A stretch of DNA of 64,000 nt. Source: Hyphomicrobiales bacterium. Its GTDB lineage: Bacteria > Pseudomonadota > Alphaproteobacteria > Rhizobiales > Beijerinckiaceae. This document shows positions 9,185-17,680 of this stretch, in pieces. A program made the position numbers and the translations under genes. The notes under the pieces are model-generated. The model worked only from the letters and a program-made list of their open reading frames with translations. It made no database searches and was not told the DNA's origin. The number at the start of each line of letters is the position of its first letter. Within the stretch, counting starts at the first letter, position 1. Location of the stretch: the NCBI GenBank assembly GCA_900473415.1, contig UCLR01000010.1:351762-415761 (forward strand). Direction: 5' to 3'.

Positions 9185-10018
9185 CTATTCCCCGTTGCCG
9201 CTGTCGGCGGCCCGCAGGCTCTCCAGCGCCGGCATCGACGTGATGTGGTAGCCCGCGTCGACGTGGTGGACGTCGCCGGTGACACCGCCCGACAGATCGG
9301 AGAGATAATAGAGCGCCGAGCCGCCGATCTCTTCAAGCGAAACCGACTTGCGCAGCGGCGAATTGGCCCGTTGCCAGGAGAGCATGGCGCGCGCATCCGA
9401 AATGCCGGCGCCGGCCAGCGTCCGGACCGGCCCGGGCGAAAGCGCGTTGACGCGGATGCCGCGCGGACCGTAGTCGCCGGCGAGATAACGCACGCTCGCC
9501 TCCAGCGCCGCCTTGGCGACACCCATGACGTTGTAATTCGGCATGATCCGGGTTGAGCCGCCATAGGTCAGCGTGATCATGCTGCCGCCCTTCTGCATGC
9601 GGTCGGCTGCGCGCCGGGCGATCTCCGTGAAGGAGAAGCAGGAGATCACCATGGTCCGCGAGAAATTCTCGCGGCTGGTGTCGGCATAGAGGCCCTTCAG
9701 CTCGTTCTTGTCGGAGAAACCGATGGCGTGGACAATGAAATCCAGCGTGTTGCGCTCCGGATCCCCGCCCCATGCCTGATCGAGCGCGCCGAAGGCGGCA
9801 TCGACCGAGGCGAGGTCCTCGACGTCGCAGGGGATGACGAGGTTGGAGCCGACACTCTCGGCCAGCGGCCGGACGCGCTTGCCGAGCGCATCGCCCTGAT
9901 AGGTGAAGGCGATCTCCGCGCCGTGCGCATGCAACGTGCGGGCGATGCCCCAGGCGATCGAGTTCTGGTTGGCGACGCCCATGACGAGGCCGCGCTTGTT
10001 GTGCATCAGGGGGAGCAT
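9185..10018 (-). CDS. fabI: Enoyl-[acyl-carrier-protein] reductase (NADH), FabI type
   Basis: A 277-residue FabI, which reduces trans-2-enoyl-ACP in the last step of the fatty-acid elongation cycle and is the usual target of triclosan-type inhibitors. The N-terminal GVANQNSIAWGIA is the FabI nucleotide-binding motif. The catalytic pair is Tyr162 and Lys169 in NYNVMGVAK, with the FabI-typical Tyr152 before it (TLTYGGS). The ATG at 10018 (MLPLMHNKRG) fits the family N-terminus; no strong ribosome site is visible and ATG 10006 is possible. It is the last fab gene of the fabA-fabB-DUF3303-fabI series. Confidence 0.93.
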   Translation of the reverse strand: MLPLMHNKRGLVMGVANQNSIAWGIARTLHAHGAEIAFTYQGDALGKRVRPLAESVGSNLVIPCDVEDLASVDAAFGALDQAWGGDPERNTLDFIVHAIGFSDKNELKGLYADTSRENFSRTMVISCFSFTEIARRAADRMQKGGSMITLTYGGSTRIMPNYNVMGVAKAALEASVRYLAGDYGPRGIRVNALSPGPVRTLAGAGISDARAMLSWQRANSPLRKSVSLEEIGGSALYYLSDLSGGVTGDVHHVDAGYHITSMPALESLRAADSGNGE

Positions 10019-10147
10019 GGCAAACTCGGAAGAGGCTTCAGGATCTGTTCCGGAGGCGGGAAGAGAGGAAAAGGCTCGGCAGTCTTGTTTCGTCAAGTCC
10101 AGCGGCGAAGCCCGGCTGCGCCAGCACGAAAGCCGGCACCAACGGGC

Positions 10148-10420
10148 TCACAGATGCTTCGTCACGGCCGCAGCAGTCGCCTTGGATGGCGCGACGGGCA
10201 CGATCTCGAAGCGGACCAGGTCGCCCCATTGCAGGACCCATTCCTGCAGCAGGGCGATGTCGTCGCATTCCATCACCTGGAAGCACCGTCCAAGATCGGC
10301 GGAGATCCAGCTGTCGACATAGCGCACGCCGTCAGGCGCCATTCGCCCGCGTTCCTTGAAGCGGGCATAGACGTCCTTCACGCGGGCCTGGTCGAAATGC
10401 TCGATCACCATGAAGAGCAT
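10148..10420 (-). CDS. DUF3303-like protein
   Basis: A 90-residue protein beginning MLFMVIEHFDQARVKDVYAR, with RYVDSWISADLGRCFQVMECDD in the middle. This matches the DUF3303 family of ferredoxin-like (dimeric alpha-beta barrel) small proteins of unknown function. It starts 7 bases after the fabB stop and is followed 129 bases later by fabI, so it belongs to the fatty-acid operon by position. A link to fatty-acid synthesis is only inferred from this placement. Confidence 0.8.
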   Translation of the reverse strand: MLFMVIEHFDQARVKDVYARFKERGRMAPDGVRYVDSWISADLGRCFQVMECDDIALLQEWVLQWGDLVRFEIVPVAPSKATAAAVTKHL

Positions 10421-10427
10421 GGCGGCC

Positions 10428-11654
10428 TCACGCCTCCAGGCGCTTCATCACGATCGTCGCGTTGGTGCCACCGAAGCCGAAGGAGTTGGAGAGCACGCAG
10501 CCGAGGCCGGCATTGTCGATGCGCTTGCGCACGATCGGCATGTCGGCGAAGGCCGGGTCGAGCTCCTCGATATGGGCGCTCTCGCAGATGAAGTCGTTGT
10601 TGAGCATCAGCAGCGAGTAGATCGCCTCCTGCACGCCCGTCGCGCCAAGGGAATGGCCGGTGAGCGACTTGGTCGCGGAGATCGGCGGGCTCTTCTCGCC
10701 GGCGCCGAAGACCTCGCGGATCGCCTCGATCTCCTTGCCGTCGCCGACGGGGGTCGAGGTGCCGTGCGGGTTGATGTAGTCGACCTTGGCCTTCACGCCC
10801 TGAAGGGCCTGGCGCATGCAGCGCACCGCGCCCTCGCCCGAGGGGGCGACCATGTCGTAGCCGTCCGAGGTCGCGCCATAGCCGACGATCTCGCCATAAA
10901 TCTTGGCGCCGCGCGCCTTGGCGTGCTCCAGCTCCTCCAGCACGACGACACCAGCGCCGCCGGCGATGACGAAGCCGTCGCGGGCCGCGTCGTAGGCGCG
11001 CGAGGCCACGGCCGGACGGTCATTGAAGTCCGATGACATCGCGCCCATGGCGTCGAAGAGGACGGAGAGGGTCCAGTCCAGCTCCTCGCAGCCGCCGGCG
11101 AAGATCACGTCCTGTTTGCCCCACTGGATCAACTCGTAGGCGTTGCCGATGCAGTGGTTCGAGGTCGCGCAGGCCGAGGAGATCGAATAGTTGACGCCCT
11201 TGATCTTGAACCAGGTCGCGAGCGTGGCCGAAGCGGTCGAGGACATGCCCTTCGGCACGGCGAAGGGGCCGACCTTCTTCGACGAGCCGCTTTCGCGGGC
11301 CTTGTCGTAGGCGTCGATCAGCGCGCGGGTGGACGGGCCGCCCGAACCCATGATGATGCCGGTACGCTCATGGCTGATCTCGGCCGGCTCCAGGCCCGCA
11401 TCGACGATCGCCTGCTCCATCGCCACCTGATTCCAGGCGGAGCCGCCGCCGTGGAAGCGCATGGCGCGCCGGTCGAGCACGCTGGCCGGATCGAGCGTCG
11501 GAACGCCGGCGACCTGGCTACGGAAACCGTGCTCGGCAAATTCCCCCACGTGGGAGATGCCCGATTTCGCTTCGTGCAGCGAGGCCAGGACCTCCTGCGT
11601 GTTGTTGCCGATGGACGAGACGATGCCCATCCCGGTGACCACGACGCGTCTCAT
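10428..11654 (-). CDS. fabB: Beta-ketoacyl-ACP synthase I
   Basis: A 408-residue condensing enzyme that elongates acyl-ACP with malonyl-ACP. FabB is also needed for unsaturated fatty acids because it extends the cis-decenoyl intermediate made by FabA. The catalytic triad is Cys162 ([13 protein letters not shown]), His297 ([12 protein letters not shown]) and His334 ([12 protein letters not shown]). It starts with ATG after a GGAGTG site and lies 110 bases downstream of fabA. The length and the fabA neighbour favour FabB over FabF. Confidence 0.95.
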   Translation of the reverse strand: MRRVVVTGMGIVSSIGNNTQEVLASLHEAKSGISHVGEFAEHGFRSQVAGVPTLDPASVLDRRAMRFHGGGSAWNQVAMEQAIVDAGLEPAEISHERTGIIMGSGGPSTRALIDAYDKARESGSSKKVGPFAVPKGMSSTASATLATWFKIKGVNYSISSACATSNHCIGNAYELIQWGKQDVIFAGGCEELDWTLSVLFDAMGAMSSDFNDRPAVASRAYDAARDGFVIAGGAGVVVLEELEHAKARGAKIYGEIVGYGATSDGYDMVAPSGEGAVRCMRQALQGVKAKVDYINPHGTSTPVGDGKEIEAIREVFGAGEKSPPISATKSLTGHSLGATGVQEAIYSLLMLNNDFICESAHIEELDPAFADMPIVRKRIDNAGLGCVLSNSFGFGGTNATIVMKRLEA

Positions 11655-11764
11655 GCTTCACTCCAGCTGTCCGCGCACAGCAGGGCGAGCCCCACCGCCT
11701 CCGGATTTATACCGCGCAAATGGACCGCGCGGCAGCCGCGCGCAAGGTCGCGGCTCGTTTTTCC

Positions 11765-12277
11765 TCAGGCCGCTTCGGGCTTGAACAGGCCGACGCGCAT
11801 GTCGGCGACCGTGTAGATCCGCTTGCCGTCCGCCTCGAGCCAGCCATCGGCGATGCCGAGAACGAGCTTCGACTTGAAGACGCGCTTGAAATCGACGCCG
11901 TAGACGACCCGCTTAACCGTCGGCAGCACCTGATCGGCGAACTTGACCTCGCCGACGCCGAGCGCACGGCCGCGGCCCGGCAGGCCGAGCCAGCCGAGGA
12001 AGAAGCCGGTGAGCTGCCAGAGCGCATCGAGACCAAGGCAACCCGGCATCACGGGATCACCCTTGAAGTGGCAATCGAAGAACCAGAGGTCGGGCTTGAT
12101 ATCGAACTCGGCGCGGACGAGGCCCTTGCCGTGCTCACCGCCCTCTTCGGCGATCTCGGTGATCCGGTCGAACATCAGCATCGGCGGCAGCGGCAGCTGC
12201 GCATTGCCCGGCCCGAACAGTTCCCCGCGACCACAGGCGAGGATCTCCTCGTAGCTGAAAGACGACTGACGCTGCAT
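11765..12277 (-). CDS. fabA: 3-hydroxydecanoyl-ACP dehydratase/isomerase
   Basis: A 170-residue FabA. It dehydrates 3-hydroxydecanoyl-ACP and isomerises trans-2- to cis-3-decenoyl-ACP, the branch point to unsaturated fatty acids under anaerobic-type synthesis. The catalytic His70 ([14 protein letters not shown]) and Asp84 (CLGLDALWQ) fall at the same positions as in E. coli FabA. It is first in the minus-strand fab series. Its upstream region of 270 bp is shared with the divergent gene irr. Confidence 0.97.
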   Translation of the reverse strand: MQRQSSFSYEEILACGRGELFGPGNAQLPLPPMLMFDRITEIAEEGGEHGKGLVRAEFDIKPDLWFFDCHFKGDPVMPGCLGLDALWQLTGFFLGWLGLPGRGRALGVGEVKFADQVLPTVKRVVYGVDFKRVFKSKLVLGIADGWLEADGKRIYTVADMRVGLFKPEAA

Positions 12278-12547
12278 TCCCGTTCCGCTCCTCTGCGCCG
12301 GCCGGATTCGGCCAGCGTATCAGCCGTGCCTTACACGCGGAAAGCCGGAAACGTAAAGGGCGCCGGCTCGGTTCGCGCCAATCCAGCTTGGAAAGCTCTG
12401 ATGCCCCCGCCCTCTCCTTCCAGCCGCGACATCGCGGCCGGGACCATGTGCTTGCGACGGGGGACCCGAGGCCCTACATTTCCAGACAAAGCATTTTGGC
12501 GCGCCGGACGCGTCGCCACGTTAGCAGAAGAGGGCACGAGAGACAGC
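12278..12547. promoter_or_regulatory. Shared intergenic region of fabA and irr
   Basis: This 270-bp region must carry divergent promoters for fabA (minus) and irr (plus). I find no clear ICE-type operator and no confident -35/-10 pair, so only its role as a shared promoter region is claimed. Confidence 0.5.
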
Positions 12548-13012
12548 ATGAGCGGTCTGACCACCCAGGATCAGGGCTACGGATCGAACGTGCGGCCGGG
12601 TTGCCCCTTCCACGAGGTTCGCCAGAAGCTGCGGCGCGTGGGTCTACGGCCGACGCGCCAGCGCGTCTCGCTCGGATGGGTGCTCTTCGCCAAGGGCCAG
12701 CGCCATGTCAGCGCCGAGATGCTCTACGAAGAGGCGATGAAGGAACGGATCCCGGTTTCGCTCGCGACGATCTACAACACGTTGCGCCAGTTCACCGAAG
12801 CCGGGCTGCTGCGCGAGCTCACGCTCGACGGCGCCAAGGCCTATTTCGACACGGCCGACCACGACCATCATCATTTCGTCGTCGAGGGTGAGAGCCGGGT
12901 GATCGACATCCCGGCCGAGGAGATCGACGTGGCCAGCCTGCCGACCCCGCCCGAAGGCTACGAGATCTCGCGGGTCGATGTCGTGGTGCGGCTGCGCAAG
13001 GTCGACGGCTGA
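12548..13012 (+). CDS. irr: Iron response regulator Irr (Fur superfamily)
   Basis: A 154-residue Fur-family repressor/activator of the Irr type. Irr senses haem status and controls iron and haem genes in Rhizobiales and relatives. The N-terminal GCPFHEV carries the Cys-Pro of a haem-regulatory motif, followed by LRRVGLRPTRQRVSLGWVLF (DNA-binding winged helix). DHDHHHF is the second, histidine-rich haem/metal site. The ATG at 12548 gives the family N-terminus; the frame is open far upstream without similarity. It is divergent from fabA. Confidence 0.93.
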   Translation: MSGLTTQDQGYGSNVRPGCPFHEVRQKLRRVGLRPTRQRVSLGWVLFAKGQRHVSAEMLYEEAMKERIPVSLATIYNTLRQFTEAGLLRELTLDGAKAYFDTADHDHHHFVVEGESRVIDIPAEEIDVASLPTPPEGYEISRVDVVVRLRKVDG

Positions 13013-13044
13013 GACGTTCTTGCCGAGCTTCGGAGACGAGGCCC

Positions 13045-13812
13045 ATGAGTTTGATTGACTTCGTTGCCTCGCGACGCGCGCTGGCCGGTTTCCTGCTCGC
13101 CGTGCTTCCGGCTGGCTCGGCACTGGCGGCTACGCGGGTTTTGCGAGGCACAGTCGCCTATCGAGAGCGGATCGCCCTGCCGCCAAAAGCGATCGTCGAG
13201 GTCAAGTTGCTCGACGTCTCGCGGGCCGATGCGCCGGCGCACGTCATCGCCGAGACCCGCGTCTCCGGTCGGCGCATTCCGGCACATTGGACGCTGCGCT
13301 TCGATTCCCGGGAGATCCAGCCCCGGCACAGCTACGCACTTCAGGCCCGCATTCTCCTTGGCGAGCAGTTGCTGTTCATCAACACGCAGAGGCATGCCGT
13401 CTTCACTGGCGGGCGCGACGACACGGCGATTTGGGTCCAGCGCGTAGTGAGCCGGGATCAAGCGGATGGCACGCCGGCTTCTCTGGTCGGCAATTGGCGG
13501 CTGCTCAGCCTCGGCGGCTCAGAGGTGCCCGCTTCGATCACGACGACCCTCGAGCTCACGGCGGACGGGAAGGTTTCCGGCCGCGGCGGCTGCAACCGCT
13601 TCGCCGGCAGCGCGACGGTCAGGGGAACGACCATTCGCTTCTCCCGGATGGCCTCGACCATGATGGCTTGCCTGCCCGAGATGATGGATCAGGAGCGCCG
13701 CTTCCTCGACGCTCTCGCGAAGGTCCGCCGCTGGGAGCGCCAGCGCGGCACGGGGCAGCTGGCGCTGCTCGACGGCTCCAGCCGCACGCTGATGGTCCTG
13801 GCCGCCGCGTAG
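13045..13812 (+). CDS. Secreted YbaY-domain plus META-domain protein
   Basis: A 255-residue exported protein with two domains. Residues 1-30 form a signal peptide ending near GSALAATR. Residues 30-140 match the YbaY (pilotin-like) beta domain (VLRGTVAYRERIALPPKAIVEVKLLDVS, written here in two parts of one strand region). Residues 148-255 form a META/HslJ-type domain (VGNWRLLSLGGSEVP, GRGGCNRFAGS, MASTMMACLPEMM). META domains occur in HslJ and in secreted proteins tied to stress or antibiotic tolerance. There is no lipobox cysteine at the cleavage site. It starts 32 bases after irr and may be co-transcribed with it. Confidence 0.85.
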   Translation: MSLIDFVASRRALAGFLLAVLPAGSALAATRVLRGTVAYRERIALPPKAIVEVKLLDVSRADAPAHVIAETRVSGRRIPAHWTLRFDSREIQPRHSYALQARILLGEQLLFINTQRHAVFTGGRDDTAIWVQRVVSRDQADGTPASLVGNWRLLSLGGSEVPASITTTLELTADGKVSGRGGCNRFAGSATVRGTTIRFSRMASTMMACLPEMMDQERRFLDALAKVRRWERQRGTGQLALLDGSSRTLMVLAAA

Positions 13813-13829
13813 CGGCGGGGCCGCGCCGC

Positions 13830-14360
13830 TCAGTCCACCTTCTCGTTCGGATAGACGCCCCAGAGGCGCTCCTGGCGGATGTAGCCGTTGATATTGCCGA
13901 CGCTGACGCGGCACCAGGAACTGGCACAGGACGCGACATTCGCGACGACGCCGGGCTGAAGCTGCGCGACCACGCCGGCCTCATCGGCCGCGGCGCTGCG
14001 CATCGGGATGGCCTCTGCCTTGTTCCTCGACCAGGGCGCGATCAGCGCCGTGCGCCGCCCGGAGAGCAGGCTGTGCAGCACCCAGCCCTCGGTGCCGTCG
14101 GCGTCCCGCACCCGCCGCCAGGTCTCGAATTCGGCCGTGACCTCCACGGGCAGTCCGGCGCGCTGGTAGACCCAGCGGGTGCGATGTTCCTTGGAAGGTC
14201 CCTCGCGCAGATTGACGCGGTCGGTCTTCAGGCTGACATAGCGCGGCACGGGCAAGCCGGTGACGGAGCCCGCCTGCATGTCCTGCGCCTGGGCGATCGC
14301 GGATCCGCAGATCGCGAAAGCGGCGACCAGAGCAAGCTTAAGCATCGACCGGGCCTTCAT
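13830..14360 (-). CDS. Exported SH3-domain protein
   Basis: A 176-residue periplasmic protein. A signal peptide (MKARSMLKLALVAAFAICG onwards) is cleaved near AQAQD. Two bacterial SH3-like units follow: VSLKTDRVNLREGPSKEHRTRW to WVLHSLLSG (about 42-100) and AEAIPMRSAAADEAGVVAQL to GYIRQERLWGVYP (about 114-171), the second with a CASSWC segment. Such domains bind peptidoglycan or act as regulators of cell-wall enzymes. The ATG at 14360 follows AAGGAG; an upstream in-frame start has no site. It is convergent with the META-domain gene. Confidence 0.85.
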   Translation of the reverse strand: MKARSMLKLALVAAFAICGSAIAQAQDMQAGSVTGLPVPRYVSLKTDRVNLREGPSKEHRTRWVYQRAGLPVEVTAEFETWRRVRDADGTEGWVLHSLLSGRRTALIAPWSRNKAEAIPMRSAAADEAGVVAQLQPGVVANVASCASSWCRVSVGNINGYIRQERLWGVYPNEKVD

Positions 14361-14537
14361 CCGCCGCTCTCCTTCTCGTCCCACCTGCCCCCGGCGAAGG
14401 GTCAAGTTGTCTTCCGGCGCCGCGCCGCCTAGACAACAGAGGTGCCGGGCGCAGCCGCCATCATTCCTGAGCCGCCAGGGTTAATGGCGGGTTGAGGGAA
14501 CGACACGGATGCGGCCGATGCCGAGAGGGTGACCGCC

Positions 14538-15533
14538 ATGTCGAAGAAGAAGCCTCTGGTCGTGGTGACGCGTAAACTGCCTGCTGTGGTGGAAACCCGC
14601 ATGCGCGAGCTGTTCGACGCCCACCTCAACATCGACGACAAGCCGATGTCCCAGGCCGCCCTCGTCGAGGCCGTGAAGGCCGCCGACGTGCTGGTGCCGA
14701 CCATCACCGACAAGATCGACGCCGCCGTGATCGCGCAGGCAGGCGAGCAGCTGCGGCTGATCGCCAATTTCGGCAACGGCGTCGACAATATCGACGTCGC
14801 CAGCGCCGTGCAGCGCGGCATCACCGTCACAAACACGCCGGGAGTGCTGACCAACGACACGGCCGACATGACCATGGCGCTGATCCTCGCGGTGGCGCGG
14901 CGGATCGCGGAAGGCGCGCGCGTCATTCCCGATGACGACTGGGCCGGCTGGTCCCCAACCTGGATGCTGGGCCGCCGCATCACGGGCAAGCGCCTGGGAA
15001 TCGTCGGGATGGGGCGCATCGGACAGGCACTGGCGAAGCGCGCCTCCGCCTTCGGCCTCTCGATCCATTATCACAACCGCCGCCGAATCGACCCGCGCAT
15101 CGAGGAGCAGCTCGACGCGACCTATTGGGATTCGCTCGACCAGATGCTGGCGCGAATGGACGTCGTCTCGGTCAACTGCCCGCATACGCCGGCGACCTAT
15201 CACCTGCTCTCGGCCCGCCGCCTCAAGCTGATGAAGCCGGATGCCATCCTGGTGAACACGGCGCGCGGCGAGATCGTCGACGAGACGGCGCTGGCGCGCA
15301 TGCTGGAGGCCGGCGAGCTCGCCGGCGCGGGCCTCGACGTGTTCGAGAGCGAGCCCGCGATCAACCCGCGCCTGCTCAAGCTCGCCCGCCAGCACAAGAT
15401 CGTGGTGCTGCCGCATATGGGCTCCGCCACCCATGAGGGCCGCGCCGACATGGGCGAGAAGGTCATCGTCAACATCCGGACCTTCATGGACGGCCACAAG
15501 CCGCCGGACCGGGTGCTGCCGAGCATGCTCTGA
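14538..15533 (+). CDS. D-2-hydroxyacid dehydrogenase (glyoxylate/hydroxypyruvate reductase type)
   Basis: A 331-residue NAD(P)-dependent D-isomer 2-hydroxyacid dehydrogenase. The Rossmann motif is GIVGMGRIGQALA (154-166). The catalytic residues are Arg243 (NTARGEIVDE), Glu272 (FESEP) and His293 (LPHMGSATHE). The sequence resembles bacterial glyoxylate reductases (GyaR), which reduce glyoxylate to glycolate or hydroxypyruvate to glycerate, though the substrate cannot be fixed from sequence. The ATG at 14538 follows GAGAGGG; a GTG three codons earlier is less likely. It stands alone and is convergent with the HAD gene. Confidence 0.9.
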   Translation: MSKKKPLVVVTRKLPAVVETRMRELFDAHLNIDDKPMSQAALVEAVKAADVLVPTITDKIDAAVIAQAGEQLRLIANFGNGVDNIDVASAVQRGITVTNTPGVLTNDTADMTMALILAVARRIAEGARVIPDDDWAGWSPTWMLGRRITGKRLGIVGMGRIGQALAKRASAFGLSIHYHNRRRIDPRIEEQLDATYWDSLDQMLARMDVVSVNCPHTPATYHLLSARRLKLMKPDAILVNTARGEIVDETALARMLEAGELAGAGLDVFESEPAINPRLLKLARQHKIVVLPHMGSATHEGRADMGEKVIVNIRTFMDGHKPPDRVLPSML

Positions 15534-15550
15534 TCGGCGGATCCGCCGTC

Positions 15551-16231
15551 TCAGATCGCTCGAAGCGCCGCTAGCCGCGCCGCTTCGCCCGGCCAGTCCC
15601 GGTAGTCGTCGATGACGCCCGCGGCCCCCGCCGCGAGCAAGCGCTCGCGTACGCGCACCTTGTCATCAGCCGTGCCGGTGAAGCCCGCCACCTGCATCCC
15701 AGCGGCCCGTGCAGCCCGCACACCGGGCACGGAGTCCTCCAGCACCAGGCAGTTTGCCGGTTCTGCTTCCATCTGCGCAGCGGCGAAGAGGAAGACATCC
15801 GGCGCGGGCTTGCCGCGCGCGACCTGCGACGCTGAAAAGACATGCGGATCGAACAGATCGAGAAGTCCGGCCAGGCCGAGATTGCGCCGCAACGGCGCAA
15901 GGCTGGTCGATGAGGCAACGCAGCGCCGCCCGGCGAGCGCCGACAGCGCCTGATGCACGCCCGGCAGCGCCCGCAGCTCGCTTTCGAGCCGGGCGGCGAC
16001 ACCATCCTCGATGCGGCTCTCGAAATCCGGTGGCACGGGGCGGCCGAGCGCCGCCTCGATCACCTTGAAACCGTCGGTGAGCGGGATGCCGATGAGGTTG
16101 GCGTTGTAGTCATCGAGCGTCCACTGGGTCAGCCCGATCTCGTGACAGAGCACGAGACTGACCTCGCTGTAGAGCGTCTCGCTGTCGATCAGCGTGCCGT
16201 CGCAATCGTAAATGACGAGGTCGAACGGCAT
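15551..16231 (-). CDS. HAD-superfamily phosphatase (subfamily IA, phosphoglucomutase-like)
   Basis: A 226-residue HAD hydrolase. Motif I is YDCDGTLIDSE with the nucleophile Asp9 and acid/base Asp11. A helical cap follows (about 16-85). Motif II is ASSTSL, motif III is the lysine in ARGKPAPDVFLFA, and motif IV is LVLEDSVPGVRAARAAGM. It resembles the phosphoglycolate phosphatase/beta-phosphoglucomutase branch; the substrate is unknown. The gene lies 26 bases downstream of the NDUFA9-like gene and is probably co-transcribed with it. Confidence 0.9.
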   Translation of the reverse strand: MPFDLVIYDCDGTLIDSETLYSEVSLVLCHEIGLTQWTLDDYNANLIGIPLTDGFKVIEAALGRPVPPDFESRIEDGVAARLESELRALPGVHQALSALAGRRCVASSTSLAPLRRNLGLAGLLDLFDPHVFSASQVARGKPAPDVFLFAAAQMEAEPANCLVLEDSVPGVRAARAAGMQVAGFTGTADDKVRVRERLLAAGAAGVIDDYRDWPGEAARLAALRAI

Positions 16232-16257
16232 AACTGTGTTCCGGTCGCCCGGGGAGC

Positions 16258-17262
16258 TCAGTTCGCCCGGGCGGTGTCGAACTGGCCGGTCTTGCGGAAA
16301 CGCCAGAGATAGGACGGCACCACCGCCTCGACCGAGGTCGGCGCGATGCCGAGCCCGACGAAATCCCGGCCTTCGGCCTTGGCCTCAGCCGACACGACAT
16401 TGTCGCTCTGGAGCAGCGTCGCCTGGTCGCGGGTGATCACCAGCTCGTCCGGGATCAGGCCGAGCGTCAGCTTGTCGGCGAACTCCATCACGCGCCCGGC
16501 GAGCTTCGCCAGCGGGAAGGGCAGCGACACCAGCAGGCGCTTGCGACCGGTGATCTTGCAGATCTCCTCGACGATCTCGCGCATGCTCAGCACCTCGGGG
16601 CCGCCGAGTTCGTAGACACGTCCACCGGCGACCGCGCCGTCGACCGCTCGCGCCACCACCTCGGCCACGTCGCCAACGAAGGCCGGCTGGAACTTGGTCA
16701 CCCCATCGCCGACGAGCGGCAACACGGGCATCATCCGCGCCATCGAGGCGAAGCGGTTGAAGAAGCTGTCCTCCGGACCGAACATGACGGAGGGGCGCAG
16801 CACCACCGCGCCGGGCACTGAGGCGAACATCGCCGCCTCGCCTTCCGACTTGGTGCGGGCATAGGCGGAGCGCGATTCGGCATCGGCGCCGAGCGCCGAG
16901 ACATGGACGAGCCGATCGATGCCGGCGGCGGCGCAGGCCTGGGCGACGGCGCGCGCGCCGTTGGCCTGCACGGCCGAGAAGCTTTGGCGACCGCTCTGCT
17001 GCATGATGCCGACGAGGCTGACGACCGCATCCGCGCCCTTCACGGCCGCGGCGACCGAGGCGGGATAACGGAGATTGGCCTGTACGGCGTGGATCTGCCC
17101 GACCATGCCGAGCGGCTGAAGAAAGCCCGCGAGATCCGGGCGGCGCACTGCAACGCGGACCCGATAGCCGCGCTTGACGAGCGCGCGCACGACATGCCGG
17201 CCGACGAATCCGGAGCCGCCGAAAACCGTGACGAGTTGCTGGGCCGGGGCTCGATTAGCCAT
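16258..17262 (-). CDS. NDUFA9-like NAD(P)-binding protein (complex I-associated epimerase family)
   Basis: A 334-residue extended SDR. The nucleotide loop is VFGGSGFVGRHVV (13-25) and the SDR pair Tyr-Lys is in SAYARTKSEGEA. The sequence follows the family of mitochondrial complex I subunit NDUFA9 and its alphaproteobacterial relatives, for example PSVMFGPEDSFFNRFA and ELGGPEVLSMREI. In bacteria these are soluble proteins of uncertain role, some thought to assist respiratory complex I or quinone metabolism. The start ATG lies downstream of a GGAG-type site. No nuo genes are nearby. Confidence 0.87.
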   Translation of the reverse strand: MANRAPAQQLVTVFGGSGFVGRHVVRALVKRGYRVRVAVRRPDLAGFLQPLGMVGQIHAVQANLRYPASVAAAVKGADAVVSLVGIMQQSGRQSFSAVQANGARAVAQACAAAGIDRLVHVSALGADAESRSAYARTKSEGEAAMFASVPGAVVLRPSVMFGPEDSFFNRFASMARMMPVLPLVGDGVTKFQPAFVGDVAEVVARAVDGAVAGGRVYELGGPEVLSMREIVEEICKITGRKRLLVSLPFPLAKLAGRVMEFADKLTLGLIPDELVITRDQATLLQSDNVVSAEAKAEGRDFVGLGIAPTSVEAVVPSYLWRFRKTGQFDTARAN

Positions 17263-17469
17263 CGCGAAGGCTCCGTCTAGAATGGTTCTGTCCTCCTAGA
17301 TGATGTTCGGCGAAAGTGGAAATCCCTTTTGCGCCGGGGCGGCGCGACCATTGGACAGGGCAGGTTCCGCCGGTCTTTTCGCTTCGGTTCCGCGCCCGGG
17401 CGGGGCGTCATGCCGAGGCGCTTTCCACAGGCCGCGAGCAAGCCGGCGCATTTCATTGCACGAAGCCCG

Positions 17470-17498
17470 TTGACAGGACCCCGCCGCCCCCGTAAACG
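17470..17498 (+). promoter_or_regulatory. Promoter of tRNA-Leu
   Basis: TTGACA (17470-17475), a spacer of 17 bases and TAAACG (17493-17498) lie 10 bases upstream of the tRNA 5-prime end. The -35 is perfect, the -10 is weak, and the position suits a stable-RNA promoter. Confidence 0.6.
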
Positions 17499-17508
17499 AG
17501 CCGCCGTT

Positions 17509-17593
17509 GCCCAGGTGGCGGAATTGGTAGACGCGCTGGTTTCAGGTACCAGTGGTGAAAGCCGTGGAGGTTCGAGTCCTCTCCTGGGCACCA
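17509..17593 (+). tRNA. tRNA-Leu (anticodon CAG)
   Basis: An 85-base class II tRNA with an encoded CCA end. The acceptor stem GCCCAGG pairs with CCTGGGC (17583-17589), and the discriminator is A17590. The anticodon arm CTGGT-TTCAGGT-ACCAG gives anticodon CAG, reading the CUG codon. A long variable arm follows, as expected for leucine, and the T-loop is GGTTCGAGTCC. A good -35 lies upstream and a short CCCCTT/AAGGGG hairpin downstream. An integrase remnant begins 88 bases past its end. Confidence 0.97.
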
Positions 17594-17595
17594 CC

Positions 17596-17610
17596 CCCCT
17601 TCTCAAGGGG
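17596..17610 (+). terminator. Short hairpin after tRNA-Leu
   Basis: CCCCTT-CTC-AAGGGG begins 3 bases after the CCA end. There is no clean T-run behind it (TTGATG follows), so termination here is only likely. Confidence 0.45.
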
Positions 17611-17680
17611 TTGATGCGCAAAGATTTTCCGCAAGATCGATGACTTGAGGACACCCGAGTACCACAGACGGGTGATCCAG

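Noticed and set aside
17277..17654. A 125-codon minus-strand open frame across the tRNA-Leu gene
   Set aside because: It is the familiar antisense translation of a tRNA (RGLEPPRLSPLVPETSAST) and has no ribosome site; the tRNA explains the sequence.
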